Source of the DNA: Anseranas semipalmata | Taxonomy: Eukaryota; Chordata; Aves; Anseriformes; Anseranatidae | Reading direction: 5' to 3' | DNA length: 64,000 nucleotides | Assembly (NCBI GenBank): GCA_013399115.1 | Contig: VXAA01001354.1 | Location: forward strand, 903,822-967,821 | Part shown: positions 1 through 13,800 of the stretch, piece after piece | Numbering within the stretch: position 1 is the stretch's first letter | How the letters are laid out: the number at the start of each line of letters is the position of its first letter | Program-made: the position numbers and the translations under genes | Notes under the pieces: generated by a model | Told to the model about the DNA's origin: nothing | The model's database searches: none | Seen by the model: the letters and a program-made list of their open reading frames with translations, nothing else

Positions 1-205
1 AAAAACACGTGAAAAGAAGGCGAACCGGGCTGCGAGGCGGGGAGCAGCGCGCCCGCCGCGCCGTGCGGGAACCGAAAGCGAAATGCCCCGGGCAGCTGCC
101 GCCTGCCGAGGCGGGCGCCCCGCGGAGCCCTGCCCGGGTCCCGGCGGCGGTGCAGCTTGTGCCGCTGGGTTCGGGGTGGTGGAGGTGGCCACAGGGAAGC
201 GGTAG
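1..205. promoter_or_regulatory. CpG-dense segment, probable shoulder of the FBXW11 promoter CpG island
   Basis: A hand count gives about 28 CpG dinucleotides in the first ~205 bases, against a CpG-poor surrounding intron. Density drops abruptly before a run of 19 T at 236-254. Because the next exon to the right is the second coding segment of FBXW11, this is most easily read as the edge of the promoter/first-exon CpG island extending from the left. The N-terminal coding exon was not found here. A promoter is inferred from composition only; no start site or TATA box is claimed. Confidence 0.5.
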
Positions 206-3200
206 GACCAGGTGGGTTTTTAACTTTGCTGTTTGTTTTTTTTTTTTTTTTTTTAAGGAAATCGTAGCTCTCTGGAGCCAGATACTAGGAGGCCCTAGTT
301 TGCCACCGTTAGGGATGAGGAAAACTAAGTTGGGAGCTTAGGGGAACTAGTCGGAATAATCACAACTGAGTGTCTTCTGCTTTGTCTGCCATAACCACAA
401 TCTGCTTTTACGTACAAAATTCCATGCAGTGCAAAAGAATCAGATAGTAAAAATCTAAACCTTGCTTTTAAGGCACTCTGAAGGTGAGCTGGGCTCAGCA
501 GAGGCATTACATGTTTTTTTTTTTAAGCTAGTTTAGTTCTTGCTAAACCACCTGGTGTGGAAAATATGAACTTTCTTCACGTGTCATCTGCGCTCAAGGG
601 GCAGAAACTCAAAACCAAAAGAAAACAACCCCTCGGTATTCGTTCAGTGTTGTTCTGATCACTGAGGCCGGTAGCTTAAACGCGAGGCTGCTGTCCCGAT
701 CCCTGCCGATTCAGTGATCTTGCGCTTCGGCGTCGGTGACATCAGAACTGTTTCCGCCCCGGCGGGCTGCAGTCCGAGGGGTGAAGGCGGGGGCAGCGGT
801 GCAGGTATCTGTTACAGGACGAGTCGCTTACAGAAAAGATGCCTTCTAAATTTCCAGCGTGTAAAGCGAGTTCCAGCAGCTGTTTTCCTACCTGTACCGG
901 CGGGTTACTAATACTGCTCAGCCTGGGGTTATGTGAGGTGCTCAAGTGGCATTTGAGGCTGGGAGGTACGTTTGCCTCCCTCAGCTTTCGTGCTCGTCTT
1001 TTTGGAACCGCTGTCCCTTTGTAGGAGTCTTTTCTGGTTTTGGCCAAGTTGCTAGTGGGCAGAAGCAAATAAAACTTTTGAATGCTGATGAATGGTTGTG
1101 TCCCCTATTTACAGTTGCATCGAGAAAATGTGCTAAAGTAAAGGCAAATATGGATTGGATATTGAGATTTTTATTACATAGTAAGAGGTTTAAGAAACAC
1201 ATTTTTCTCTTTTTCAAAGGAAATTAATAAATATAAAATTTTAATAGGATGAACAGTGAATTCTGTAGTTTCCCATAGAAAACACTCTGTAAAATGTAGT
1301 TGGTAGTTTAATTTAATTTCAACCTTAGTGAAGGCTTGTGTAGAAACACTTGTGTTTGAGCGTAAGTGCTTCACTAGCGTCACTGAAAGCCATTCGTAAA
1401 TGCAGACGTGGCTTAAAGGTTTTGTGCTCTTGTGTGTTGTAGCAGAAGAGATTCTCTTGAAGATTTGTTTAAACAAAGCAAGAGTAGAAGCGGTACTGGC
1501 AGAGTTTTCAGTGATTTCAGTATTTTATGCAAGCTCATATATCAGTTGCTATTGGTAGTGGCAAATATCCCAAAGCCAGGGTGACCCTAACACGTAAGAC
1601 TTAACGGGACGCTTTTCTGTTTAGGAACGTTATTGTCAGGGAGAAGATACGGATGCTTGCTCACTACAAGCAAGATGTTTTATGCCTCTCTTGGATACAG
1701 GAGGCTGTGTTTGGTGCGCTTTGGGCACTTGGTCACTGCCCTCCGATGCCGAGGATGAGTCCTGAGCAATACAGGTGCAATGTGTGCTGCAAACATTCGG
1801 AGGGGCAAGTTCAATGTAACTCTGAGTGGCTGATAAAGGAGATAACCTGTCAACATGTTAATTGCATGAGGTTTCAGAACAGGGCATTCAACCCTTCAAC
1901 TGTTCTTCACTGGATGGATCATTTGCATTTATTTAAAGAAAAATCAGTCATGGAAATAATACTGGTCTATTTTTAAAGCTGGAATCTGAGAAGTATTTTA
2001 AAGTTTTAGAGTGACAACTTACATTTGCCATATGAAGTTTTAGCCAGTGTTCTGAAATCACTATCCTCTTAGGACAGCTTAAGGCCTTAGATGTTTTGTT
2101 CTAGCTCTGTAAATCATGTCATCTAGCCTTTTTAAGGGTGATGAGCAGTTGATTTAGTTATGACATTTCATGGCTTTCATTTGTAGATGGTATCTGCCTC
2201 TCCAGGCAAGATACCCCTTGCCCGTAAAAGCGAGTTCAGGAGGCACGAGGCCTCCAGGGTTGGCTTGCATTGACGGCAGGAGGTCCAGGTTTAGGCTAGC
2301 AGCGCATCTGACAGGGTTCTTAGTTTAGCACTTAGGCCGTCCCGTTCTCATGCTTTGTGTGAGTGCGCAAACTATTAGAACACGAGGAGTAAGGAGGTAA
2401 TCCAGAACAGATGGAGGGCTAGCCAAAATGATTGAAAGGGCTCTTTCTTCCCCTGGTTTTGATTTTCTCTGGGAAATTAGACAGCCTTTTTGCTCTTTTA
2501 GAGGATCAAACTTTTTTCTGTCTTAAGGTGAAGTACCAACAACAATTTGTGAAACCTTTTTTTAACCTACAAATTCTTAGCTGTTTGTTTATAAATTCTG
2601 TATTGTTCAGTTGCATCAAACCCATGCTATTGCATTTGTCTTGAATACTTGATAAAAGCCTTGTGTTTCTCATTTTCTCAGAAAGCTTCACTAAACCATG
2701 CTTTTGTTTTACCAGCAGGCTTTCAAAGTAGGGCATAATTAGTCTCTTAGTTTGCATTGATGTGGTTCTTAAAGAATACAGAGGTATGAAAAATATATTT
2801 TTTTATACAGGTTAAAAAGTTACGCAGGTATGGGCGGAGCTGTGTGCATTGTAAGATCTAGATAGTAAAAAAAAAAAAAAAAAAAATCTTTTGCTCCCAG
2901 ACTCTTGTGCCCACCAGACACCTACGGGAGGTGGTCACTGGAGCAGGAAGCCAGCGGGGTGTAAATTCTCTCACTTACTGAGCTTATTATCAGCTGTCTT
3001 TCCACTGTGTCCTTGATGTGCATGCTGTTCTACAAGCACAGATCCCTCTGCTGCAGAGTTGGCAGTTTAAATTCAATACAACGGTGCTCAGTGGTAGCAG
3101 CGTGAAAGGGTTATGGGAAGACCATGCCTAGGAATAAAACTGACAAGCGCTTGTTTACATTGTGTTGTAATTTGTGTCTTAAAGCTACGTATATGGAAAG

Positions 3201-4772
3201 TATTTTTCCTAATATACTACCTTTATTGTCTAGAACGTCTCTCTCATAAGTGTCCAGTGTTCATGTGACTCTGTAAATAATAAATGAAGAACTATCATTG
3301 AATATCTTGCCAAAAGTCTTTCAGTTTCTCCTGGCAGAACTTTGATGGGAGCTCAAGGTCTTCAAATTCAAAAGGTAACATCTCAGAATAAAGTATTTCA
3401 CACAGGAGTGCTTTGCCAGCAGCAACTTCTTCCATAAATCATGCAAGTAGTACCTGAGGTTCCTTGGGTTACTGCAACCGGAGATGGCTGTGCCCCCAAA
3501 CTATTTAAAGCTTTACGGTGCAAAATAAATCTTAGCATTCTGTTTGGAAACTAAAATACAACTGCTGTATGTATCTCGGTAGGCCTGTAACGTTCTGGCT
3601 TTTTCTTCCCTCTCTGCCTCAATCTATGCAAGCCAAGCAGGCAATTGCATTTTGTTAATTTTTCTCCTACTGTTCTCAGAGGAATCCTTCAAAGAGTTTA
3701 CTTTTGTGGTGATAGAGATACAGATGGACTAGGCAATGGTCATATTTGCATCTGAAACAAAGGAGGTACTGTTCTAGCTCAAATGTCACTGCTTAGTTCT
3801 TAATCAGTAAGTCTGGGAGTAGATGGGGAGTTAGTAAGACGTCTGTAAACCTGCGCATTAACTGGTTACTGTGCTTTCTTCGGTAGGACAGCAAACCCTG
3901 TTTTGCAGTTGTCTTTCTTTAATCTTCATTAGCTAAATTCGCAGCGTTGCGAGCTGCATGTCAGGCATTTAAACATGCAGTCACAAGCACACTGGGCTGT
4001 TTCATTCTTAGGGGGAAAAGGGGAAATGGCTAGAGCAGATGTCTCGAGGTGGTGGTTGGTTAGCAGGCTGTTTGGAAGGCACAGAAGAGCCTTTGGGGCA
4101 GCGGATATAAGAGCTGTGCTGCTGCAGAGGCCATCAGAGTGACAGTCGTGTTTCAGAGGGCTTGTAAGAGGAAGGATGAATATATAAAGCGAATAGATTG
4201 CTGTGACTTTGGCAGCGGTGCAGAAAATGGGAAGGAAGAGCTTAAGAAAATGAATTCGAGCTGGGCAACTGAATTTAGAGCCAACAGAGTGATGATGAAA
4301 TGAGGGAAGTAGACAAAGAAGTGTGGAAAGCTGTATCTTTTGGGAAGGGTTAGATAAAACAATAGGCTGAGTGGGGAAGTGGGTTGGCAAAGGGAAGAAG
4401 GGACACAGCGAACACAAAGATGCGGAACAGAGGTTACAAAGAAAAAAGCCATCTGAAGTATTGGTTTGTACGGCAGCAGCCATCGGTTTATACAGATGAA
4501 GGAAAACTGCAGATGTTCCATTTGTAGGGAAAATTCTGAACCTAAATTGCTTTTAGTTCTTAGTTAGGGAAACTTGCAGTTTCTTCAGGAAACTAAATGC
4601 TGGTGTTTCACCAAAGGCTTTTCAAATCTCATTTGAGATTCAGAGATTTTTTTTTTTTTGCCTCGATTCAGTTAAATCATCCAACACTACTAAATCTGCC
4701 AACCTCTGCAGCAGCGCTGAGCAAGTAAGGAGCAGCAGCACCTCCGGGTAGTTCCGTGCTGCCTGTGGGCCC

Positions 4773-4832
4773 TCCCTTGGTGCTGGGAGGCCCAGAATTA
4801 GGCTCCAAAATGCCGTGTCCAGGTGCCACCGT
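4773..4832 (-). repeat. Possible highly diverged CR1 LINE fragment
   Basis: The segment reads, with mismatches and a small insertion, like the antisense strand of the CR1 3' region. The recognisable parts are CTGGGAGGCCCAGAATT, resembling the CR1 word for GGGGAGCCCAGAACTGG, and GTCCAGGTGCCACC, resembling its CTCCAGGTGTGGCC part. The order and spacing are about right, but only some 60 bases align by eye. It could be coincidence in a GC-rich patch that continues to about 4900. Confidence 0.35.
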
Positions 4833-7800
4833 GGAGCGAGATCGCAGCTCATGGGCACACTGCCGTGCGCGCCGGCTGGCCCCTCTGGGGTGCTGTTGGG
4901 TTGCTCCGGTATAAAGTTGTAAAACGCACGCATGCCGTTTCTGCCTTCCAGACCATGCTGACTGCATCCCTTAGGCAGAGTTGTTGAATGTTGCTAAAAA
5001 TTTGGGTCACCGACGAGCATTGCACCAGCATCTCAGCAAAACAAACCGAGCTGTCCTATTACAAGCCGTACCCTTAGAGAGACCCGGGAGCGTTCTCTGA
5101 AGGATGGATGTACACTTTCATTTCATGTGTGTTCTCTAAAACACCTTCGCTACTTGTTAAATCAACTTGATGTATGGCTTTTGATGCGTTACATTTTATT
5201 GCTCTGGAGTTTGGAGGTCACTGGTGCTTTCGCATTTTCAGTTTCATCTTCCTGTGCTGCTTGTAGTGCTTGTGCAGCAGTGTGCAAAGTGAGAGGGGTT
5301 TAAAACGAAATGGATGTTGCAGCTAACGTGCCAATGAGAGAAGAATGATGCGTGGGAGAGAATAAGAGACCGTGGTTGTAAGAGGGCTGCTCTGTGACAA
5401 GTCATTTTTCTGTTGTTGTTGCAAGGGAGAAAATAAATTGAAGGGAAATGAGAATATATACTGGGTTGTTTAAACTAATGCTGATTAATAACAATACTTA
5501 CGTTCCAGCTTTTTTCTCTGGTGATGTTTTCTTTATACTAATGCCACTGTTTATGTTACATAATCTGATTTCACAGTTTGATTTCCATGGTATTGATAAT
5601 ACTTCATTATTCACAGAAAATCCACTTTTTCTGGAAAATCCCTTCCTTCCCCAGTTTATTGGTGTATTTATGAGCTCAGTGGTGTGACTTCTGACAGCCT
5701 ACTCCATTTTCCTGTATTACTTTCACACATTCCCGTCTATGAGTGGTGCATGACTGAGATCAGATAATGCAAAAATAATGCAATGCCTTTTGTGCTTTAA
5801 TAACCAAAAAAAAAAAAGTGCTGACTCTTTTTGGAAACTTAATTTGCTTCTCATACAGGCTAGATTAACAACGGGAGCGTTTGAAGGCCTGCTGTTTCTT
5901 CATTGCTTTGTTTATCCAGATCCCCATAGGAGTTGCATCCCTGTACTTTTCCCCTACAAAACTGGAGTTCTTTTAGGGAGTCGAAGAATAGTTCTGCTTC
6001 CCAGACCCACCGTTCTCCAAATGCAGACAGAAGTTTCTAAGCTGTAGGTAGGTACCTGCTTGCTAGGAACAGGGACCAACATGCTTTCTGTGTAAACTGG
6101 TAAAAAGCTTTTGGGGTCAACTTTTAGCTGTGCAACACTGAGAAGTTTTGCTTCCTTCCTTGCCGCAGAGAAGACAGACAGCTGTATATTCAGGCTCACG
6201 AGTCGCGTGGCTGCGTTCTGGGTTTCCCATCGCTGAGGAGTTGTTGAGTACGGAATTTTGGCACAAAAGGAGTTGCGACGACTTGCATTGCGTGCCTTTT
6301 TAGGAGGTGCATGTATGTCAGGATGGCTTGCACAATGATGCTCTGTTCAAATCTTGTATCTTTTTAAGTCATGGCAATTGGAAGATTTCAGACAAAATAC
6401 AGCTCTTTGAAAATCTATACTTGGAATCTCTTTGCAAAACTTAAGTTACAATTACAGCTTGTATTTGACAGAGAATCTTTTAAGCAATTCTATCTGGGCA
6501 GCAAAGAACTAGCCAGGGGAACTTGATATTCAGGCTGTCTCCATCACTCCACTACTTCCAAGAGAAAAATCAGACCTGTGCTGTCCCACTCACCAATACT
6601 TCTAACGAATGCCTTCATGCCTCTCCTTCTGCCATCCTGCTGGCTCTGTTGACTTAGGAAATCAGTACGTTTATATAATTTTGATAACTGGCTTGTTACT
6701 GAGCTATACTTTACTCTTACAATTCTGAGTCATATGCCTTGACATCTTATCGCTTTACTTGGCAGCCTTAAAATTCATAGATTGGACACGGTATCCTATT
6801 TACAGTCCTGCTTTGTCCTTGAGATGTTGCCCTGTAGTTGACTGTTACTTCAGCTATGGTCGGAAAGCAGGAAAGCACCCCGCGATGAAGATGCTCCTTT
6901 CTTCAGGTAGCTCAGGACAGTCGTGCACGTAGCTGTCCTCACTGCCCCACAGCAGAGCTGCGGACTGTGGCAGTTTCTCCCATCCTTCTCCGTGCAGCTC
7001 GTGTTTTGAGACACCGGGCACTGTTGCGGAGGCTGAAGAACGCTTGGTTCGGTTTTTGGGAGCGATTGGAGAGGAAGGGGAAGGTGTGAGAGATGGTGGT
7101 GGTGTGTTCTTCTGTGGATGTTGCAGCAGGATGTTCTGCAAAACGCTGCTGTTTCTGGCTGAGGTTTGGGGGAATCATTCTGTAGGCTGTCTCAGACCTT
7201 CAGAAGATCTGGCTGGAAGTCACACAGCCCAGTCTGTTTCGGATGGGCTTTCATTAGTCTGTTACCCGCATAGTTTGAACTTCTGCAGACTCCATCTTCT
7301 CCTAGGTGTTGTAGTTAAAGCTACTTCAAATTAGTCATTTTTTACTCTAAGCATACTGCTTAAAGAACTGGATGAAGTCCTTTTACCATCTTGCTTAGCA
7401 AGGGTCAACTTTTTCTTACCTCAGTCAGGAATAGCGTGCCTCGTCTTGATCTCTCCGAGTTGTAGTTTTTTTTCCAGAGATGGGATGATACTGAAAATTT
7501 TCTGAATTCCGTGCTCTCATTCAGCTCGTGTCTTGAAGGCTCCATCTTTGTGCTGCTGGTAGATAAGGAAAGTCGGATCATTCGGGGTCTGGAAAAAGGC
7601 AAAGAATCACGGCAGTAAAATGCTTTAGAGCATGTGTATGGCAAAGTTAGAAGAACTATTGGCGTGCTTTGCAAAGCTGTGTGCTACCAGTCTAGCGGTT
7701 CATGGAGCATGCTCGTGAGGTGTAAGCTGGTGGTTGAAGCCTCAGCGTTTGCTTCACCGTTTGCATTGCAGTTTCTTCTCATCTTCCTCAATCTTTGCAA

Positions 7801-10800
7801 AGTGAGCTATTGCCCGAAAACACTTTTTTTAGGATTGGTCAATTCAGGGTACGGGAAAGAGCAATTTCTTGTCTGTGAGTCTGTTTCTTTGTCTTAGATC
7901 CACCAATCCGATGACCCCACTAACGTAGTCGTTGCTGGACCGGTAAGGTGTATAGGCTGCCTTGTCCCTCTAACAGCATTAGCAGTACGTAATTGGGATT
8001 TCGTTCAAGAAAGAAGTAGATACACCAAGCTGAAGATGATTGGCTGCTCTCTTTTAACAGACAAGTCTGAGAAGGAAAACCCATTCGAATCCCCTTTCAT
8101 TCTGGATTGGTGGATCTGAAGCCCAGAAACAAAGTTTCAGGTAAGAAGTCACCCTGTACTATGCCTTGCTGCTTCTGCTTAGATGAGTTTGTCCGCAAAT
8201 TCAGTATCCTGCTTTAACTGCTTAATGTCCCTTAAATACTAGAAGACACCCAGCTAGCTGCTGATGTGAGTTTAGAGTAAGAAAAGGCATATTCAGTAAA
8301 TACACGTGCACTTTATTAGGAAATTTCAGATCTACTCTGAAGGAAAGAGCTAGGAAGGCATGGTAGACATACCTTCTGCGGAGCTAGAAAGCAGTATCTA
8401 CAGATAAAGGGGCACTGAGCAAATAGTTTACAAATCTTGCTTCTGAAAGGAGAAAGCAGCCTTATCAATGACTTTGTTGAACTTTTCAGTCAAGTTCACA
8501 AAGTAATAGCTATCTGCTCTGATTTCTAGCCATATTTTCTCGTGAGTTCATCAGAAATTTAGAGAACTTGCTCCAGTTGTTTGTGTTAGAAATTCCAGTA
8601 GCTTTACCCTGTTGAAATGCCATTTGAAATTGTGTTGTGGAGTCAGCCTTTTAAATCCTTAACGAGATTTCAACTTCTGTTAGTTGTTTTCAAAGCAGCA
8701 ATGAGCCAGTTGTACGGCATGGTTTTCAAGAGGTGCTTCAGAGTTACACCAGGTTTATTTCAGAGTAGGGGAGTGTGGTTGTATTTTGAGTCATGTTACT
8801 CTGAGACTTTGAGATGAGTGTAAAGGGCTACAATATGATATCTTAAAGATAAGTTTGGGAGGTATTTGTGTGCATTAGGGAGGAAAGCCAGATCCCTGAC
8901 TGATGGAGAACAAAGTTACATGCCTCAAACGTCTGGTGTGAGCGTGAGACACCTCTCCTAACAGCCAGCTTTATTGTAAGTTAGTGCTTTAATGAACTTG
9001 GCAACTTATTTCTAAAGTTAGTATGAAGCAGCTATACCTCCATTCCTTCTGATGTTAGCAATAGCACTAAGCTCCTTGAGTGCTCTCTTTTGTAGACAGC
9101 TATTAAAACAAATGTTAAGGCCTCAATATTTAATATACTGTAGAAGAAACTTATGGGTGCTGTTGATATCGTGTATTGTTTTAGCTGTGCGTTTGTTTTG
9201 CTGGTGTGGTATTTTGTGCAAAAATTATACTTGCATTTAATTGATAAATACATATATAATGAATTATTTGTGCACAGGATACTGTTGTTTCCTGGCTTGA
9301 TTTTTTTGAATCTTGAATTTATTTGGTTAGGGTAGAGAAGTCTTGGGCATGCTTTTTTAGTACAATTCTTTAAAAAAAAAAAAAAAAAAAAAAGTCTGAG
9401 GGAAAATCAAAGGGAAATACTTGTTAACCTTTGTCTGACACGTTTCCTGCAGTCTCTTCTAATATCAAATTGAACTCGTCCCACATGCTGATCAGCCCAT
9501 CCCTGACCCCAGAGTTACACTGGGAAACAAAATCTTCTCATGGAGTATTTGCTCTTCAGGGCGTGCCCTCTTCCAAAACGAGAGAATGGGGAGGCAGAAG
9601 TGATCTCGACATCTTTAATGATGAAAACTGAAACAAGGAAATAATTTAAAATACACTGGGGGTGGGGGAAAGGGGAAGCTTAAATGTGTACTTCTGATGA
9701 TTAAGATCCCCAGTGTTATGATATTTAATATTGTATGAATTGCTTAACTGTTTGAAACATGGAACAGTCCCATCAAAGGCAGTCGTAAAGCTCAGTTGAA
9801 CCTGAGTGGAAGTATATGCAGATTGGAGGCTTAGTTCTTGTCCAGGTTTTGAATCTTACATTTTTAAAAGTAAAATGTAAGTCAGCTTTCAAAGGCTATT
9901 TAAATAATCCTCTGCAACATTTGAAATACAAACACTGAGTGCGAATCTAGCATTTTATTATGTACTAAGTCTGGAATTCATATGTATTTAAACTGGTCAA
10001 GTTAAAGTGCACACTGGCCTGTCCATACTGAGTTTTTAGATCAGGTTAACGTTTTTGTTAGATTGCATTAGTCGTCATCCTTAAAAACTGAATACAGAAA
10101 AGAGTCTGAGCCAACTCTTGTAATCTTAGGCAAGTTTCATCTGTAGTTTTCTAAGTGTTCAATTTATTCACTTAAAGTTTCTGTTTCAGTTGGCAGTGCT
10201 AGGTCTCTTCAGAGTTTTGTTTTTTTTCCTTTCAGTTATGATTTACTATTAGCAGGGGTACTGCTGTCTGTAGATGTCTGTAACACCTCTGTTCCTCCTG
10301 CATAAGAGAGTAGGAAAGCCAGTTTTCTTTCAAAATGGCTTTTTTATGTAACATAGGATGTGCTAGTGCAGCAAGGAATATCATAATTCTGAAGTTTCGA
10401 AATTGTTGGAATCGGGATGTTATGTGTATGAAGGAAGTAAAGGTTAATCTTAACAATGTGTATTTTGGAAAATTTAGACTGATTTCAGTTAACACTGAAG
10501 AGTGACTATGATGTAAATATATTAGGATTTTCTTTGTAGTCTTTTGTGTCCTCCTGAAAACAAGATATTGCATCTCATGAGTCTTATTCTGATGAATAAA
10601 TTATAATGGGGTAACGTTGTTGTTATATTCAAAGAAAGCATTTAATCTCTTCTCCACTGAATTCGTGTTCCTTTTGTAGCATTCATTTTGTTGTAGCAAA
10701 CGCATACTTTGATCTTCAGGAGCAGAGTGGGACTGCATTATTGATCACGCTTCTGTGAATTCATTGCCCTATGTAGAAGAACTGCGTGGTAATGGAAAAT

Positions 10801-13800
10801 AATTTATCAGATAAATTTCTCCTCATTTGTCTTGCTTTAAATTTCCTGATTTCTCACTTAGTGTTTTCCTCCAAATGCAAGAAGCTTATGTGCAGATCTT
10901 GAATGACAATTGGGAGGTTGTATCATTGAGCAATTTTTTTGTGAATGGCAATCATTTTTCTAAATAGATTTTTCTAATGCAAATGTGACTCCGCTATTGG
11001 CTTCCTATTTTTTGAATGATCTGCTAACAATAAAGGAAAAATCAAAAGCATTTTACAAGTTAAAATGAGTTTACTACTCTGATACTTATTTTCAAGAAAC
11101 TCATTTTTTCTTTTGTAGTTCTTCAAAGCACAGAAATGCCAGAGCAAGGTAAATCTCTTGTACAAAGACAACTTTCTTGACCTGAGAATGTAGCCATTCT
11201 TAAAGCAGAACACATAAGTGAAACTCCGTGCATTTTGGAAATGTATTGCATGAGAGGTGCTCGCACAGCCTCCCAAATCAGACACTCAAGACTGGACGTG
11301 AGATTGCATTTTGTATGTGGAAAAGGTAGTGATGTGATGCCACCAATTCAGACTTGTATGGAGCATGTGAATATACCCATCTCTCAAGGGACAACTTGGT
11401 TTTGAAATGAAAATAAGAAGAGTGCAAAGTACTACTATTGGTCTGATATAAATTGTTTTTGGTTTAGAGTACCTCAGCAAAGATATGAAGTGTGCCAAAA
11501 TGTGCAGCATAGTGAATGTATTGCCATGCCAAGCCAGGCTGTCACTTGTGGAACATGCTTATTTGTGTTACATGCATGCCCCCACACTTTATTTCCAATT
11601 AAATATTCACAATTATGAGTATACTTTGACACTTTTCCTTTTCCACTTGTTGCAAATATTCAGAGTACTTGTTCCACTGTGTAGTTGGTTCAGCACTGTT
11701 CTGCTTATTAATATTTTGAATGAATCACTTAAGGTAACAATGCCAGGTAAGATCCAGACAATATCCCAGCTAGCAAAAGGGGATGGAGCTTGCTGAGTAG
11801 TTGGCAACTATTCCCTGCTGAGTGTAAAATAATACTGAAGGCCTTTGAACAGTGTTATTGCTTTATGTTTTTTTCTGTCTTATTGTGGTTAATGCTGATT
11901 TTTGAGAAACTAAGATCTGGGCTTGATATTAAATTTGACTTGGGAGCATAAAGCTTTCATGAATAGTCATGCTGTCCTTAAGTCAAGGTTTACTTGTCAG
12001 AATACCCCTTTTTGCAGCATTAAATCTGAGTGACCAGTGGATGTGTGTCACTTCCATACACAGAGCATTTTAAGTAACAACTGTTACCCCCTGAATTTAT
12101 CAGTCTTAAGGGCTAATGGAAAAGAAAAAAAATCTATCAGTTCTGTTGGTCCAGGCCTAAACCAAAGTAAACCACACAGCAGATTACAAATGTTGAATTG
12201 CATGCGAGTTCCTTACAACTAAAAGCCTGAAGAGAATTCAGAGTGAAAGTTTGTTTTTTGGTTGTACCTGACTTTGCCAGCCTGAATCTCTATTCATAGC
12301 TCTATGGAAATGCAGAGTGTGAACTAAACTTACTGAGGAGCTGGGTTGTTTTCACAAGAAAGTTGGGAAAAGCACTTCAGAATTTGGGAACTTGAATGAT
12401 TTGTTAGATACTTATACTCAATTTTGATTTTGTCATAAGCTGTGTAAGAAGAAAAGCAGTGGCAGGAGGAGTGAATTCATATCATTAGTAATGCTTCTTG
12501 AAAAATGAAGTATGTTAGACAATTCATTTGTTTTTCTGTATTTCTTTTCAAAATTCAAAAATACCTCCCTTCTCCAGTCTTGAACTGTCTAGAAACTTTT
12601 CAAAAGCAAGGATATTTTTGCCTTAAGAACAGAATCTCCAAAGCTGTAAATGTACCGCACTAAAATTTGATTCCTTCAATTATCTTATGTGAGTAAAATG
12701 AATGTAATTTTGGTGGAAATTTTTGAGGTCAGAATTCTAATACTTTATAAAACTTCTGGTAATAAGGTTTGGTAGTGCTAATGCTGTCTTAACTATGACA
12801 TAGCAATATTTCCATCACTCGTTATAAAATTTGTATTAGTTCCATCAGGAACACAGGCTCTAGTCCGTATGCATTTCTTGAGCTAACTTGCTGAGCATTA
12901 TAGAACAATTCTTTTTTTGAGGGGTAAGAAATTGTGAATGTTTGGAGGTAAATTCTAATTTTAAATGCACTGAAACCAAAGGTTTCTGGACGTTTTACAG
13001 TGCTTTAACAAATAGAGCTTTGCACCTATGTGAAGTCCCAAGTGAACAAAAACTTCACATTATTCAGGGGCTGATGATTTTTTTAACCTTTATCCTGAAA
13101 GTTATTACCTACAAAGTTGATTATCAGAAGAACACTGCTGCATGCTTTACTATTCATATAAGAAGTTCTTAGCATCTGACCTTAAAGATTTAAAATCATA
13201 TTCCTTTTTTAAGTGATATTACTTAAGATTTTGTGTTGAATGCAAATTCAAGCATTTGCATACATTTTTTTAAATTTGTTGCTTAAGATTGAAACCTAAA
13301 TCTTGAAATGTAATTCCTGAGGCTGGGCTACCAAAACAGTACTTCTGTGTATAGAATAACAATAAAATTAAGGTATTAATTTTTTCAAACATAAGACATC
13401 TAGAAGGTCAGAACAATGGTTTCTCTCTTTGTCTTTATTCTTGCAGCATCATTTGCTCCTTGCTGTGAAGCTGTAGAGCCCCTCTTGCATCCGTTTGCTG
13501 CTCCCCTCCAAGTACTGCCTTCAGAGGAACACAGCAGCCTTGATATGTCACCTAAAACTCTGCAGTGAGAATTAGCTTTAAAATTTGGGTTTTGGTCTCA
13601 TCTTAGCCTCCATGGTTTTGTTGTCTGCCAGTGCGACTGATGCTGGTTTAGATGTGCATTGAATTTTTATGCCCACCAGCCAGTGAATACACCCGTGTGC
13701 TTTGTGCACTGACGTGAGATTCAGTATTGCATCTCTTTTTTTCTTTAAACTTTCATTAAGATATTCCATGCTTCTGATCTCTGCTACAGAGATTTGTGGA

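Noticed and set aside
3929..4521. Overlapping minus-strand open frames of 184 and 122 codons
   Set aside because: Both are low-complexity Ser/Pro/Phe/Leu-rich translations of the opposite strand of a purine-rich stretch (GGAAGG and GAAAG words), which removes stop codons on the minus strand.
9372..9393. 22-A tract as the tail of a retroposed gene copy
   Set aside because: No target-site duplication and no recognisable mRNA-like or SINE body upstream. Simple homopolymer expansion is enough.
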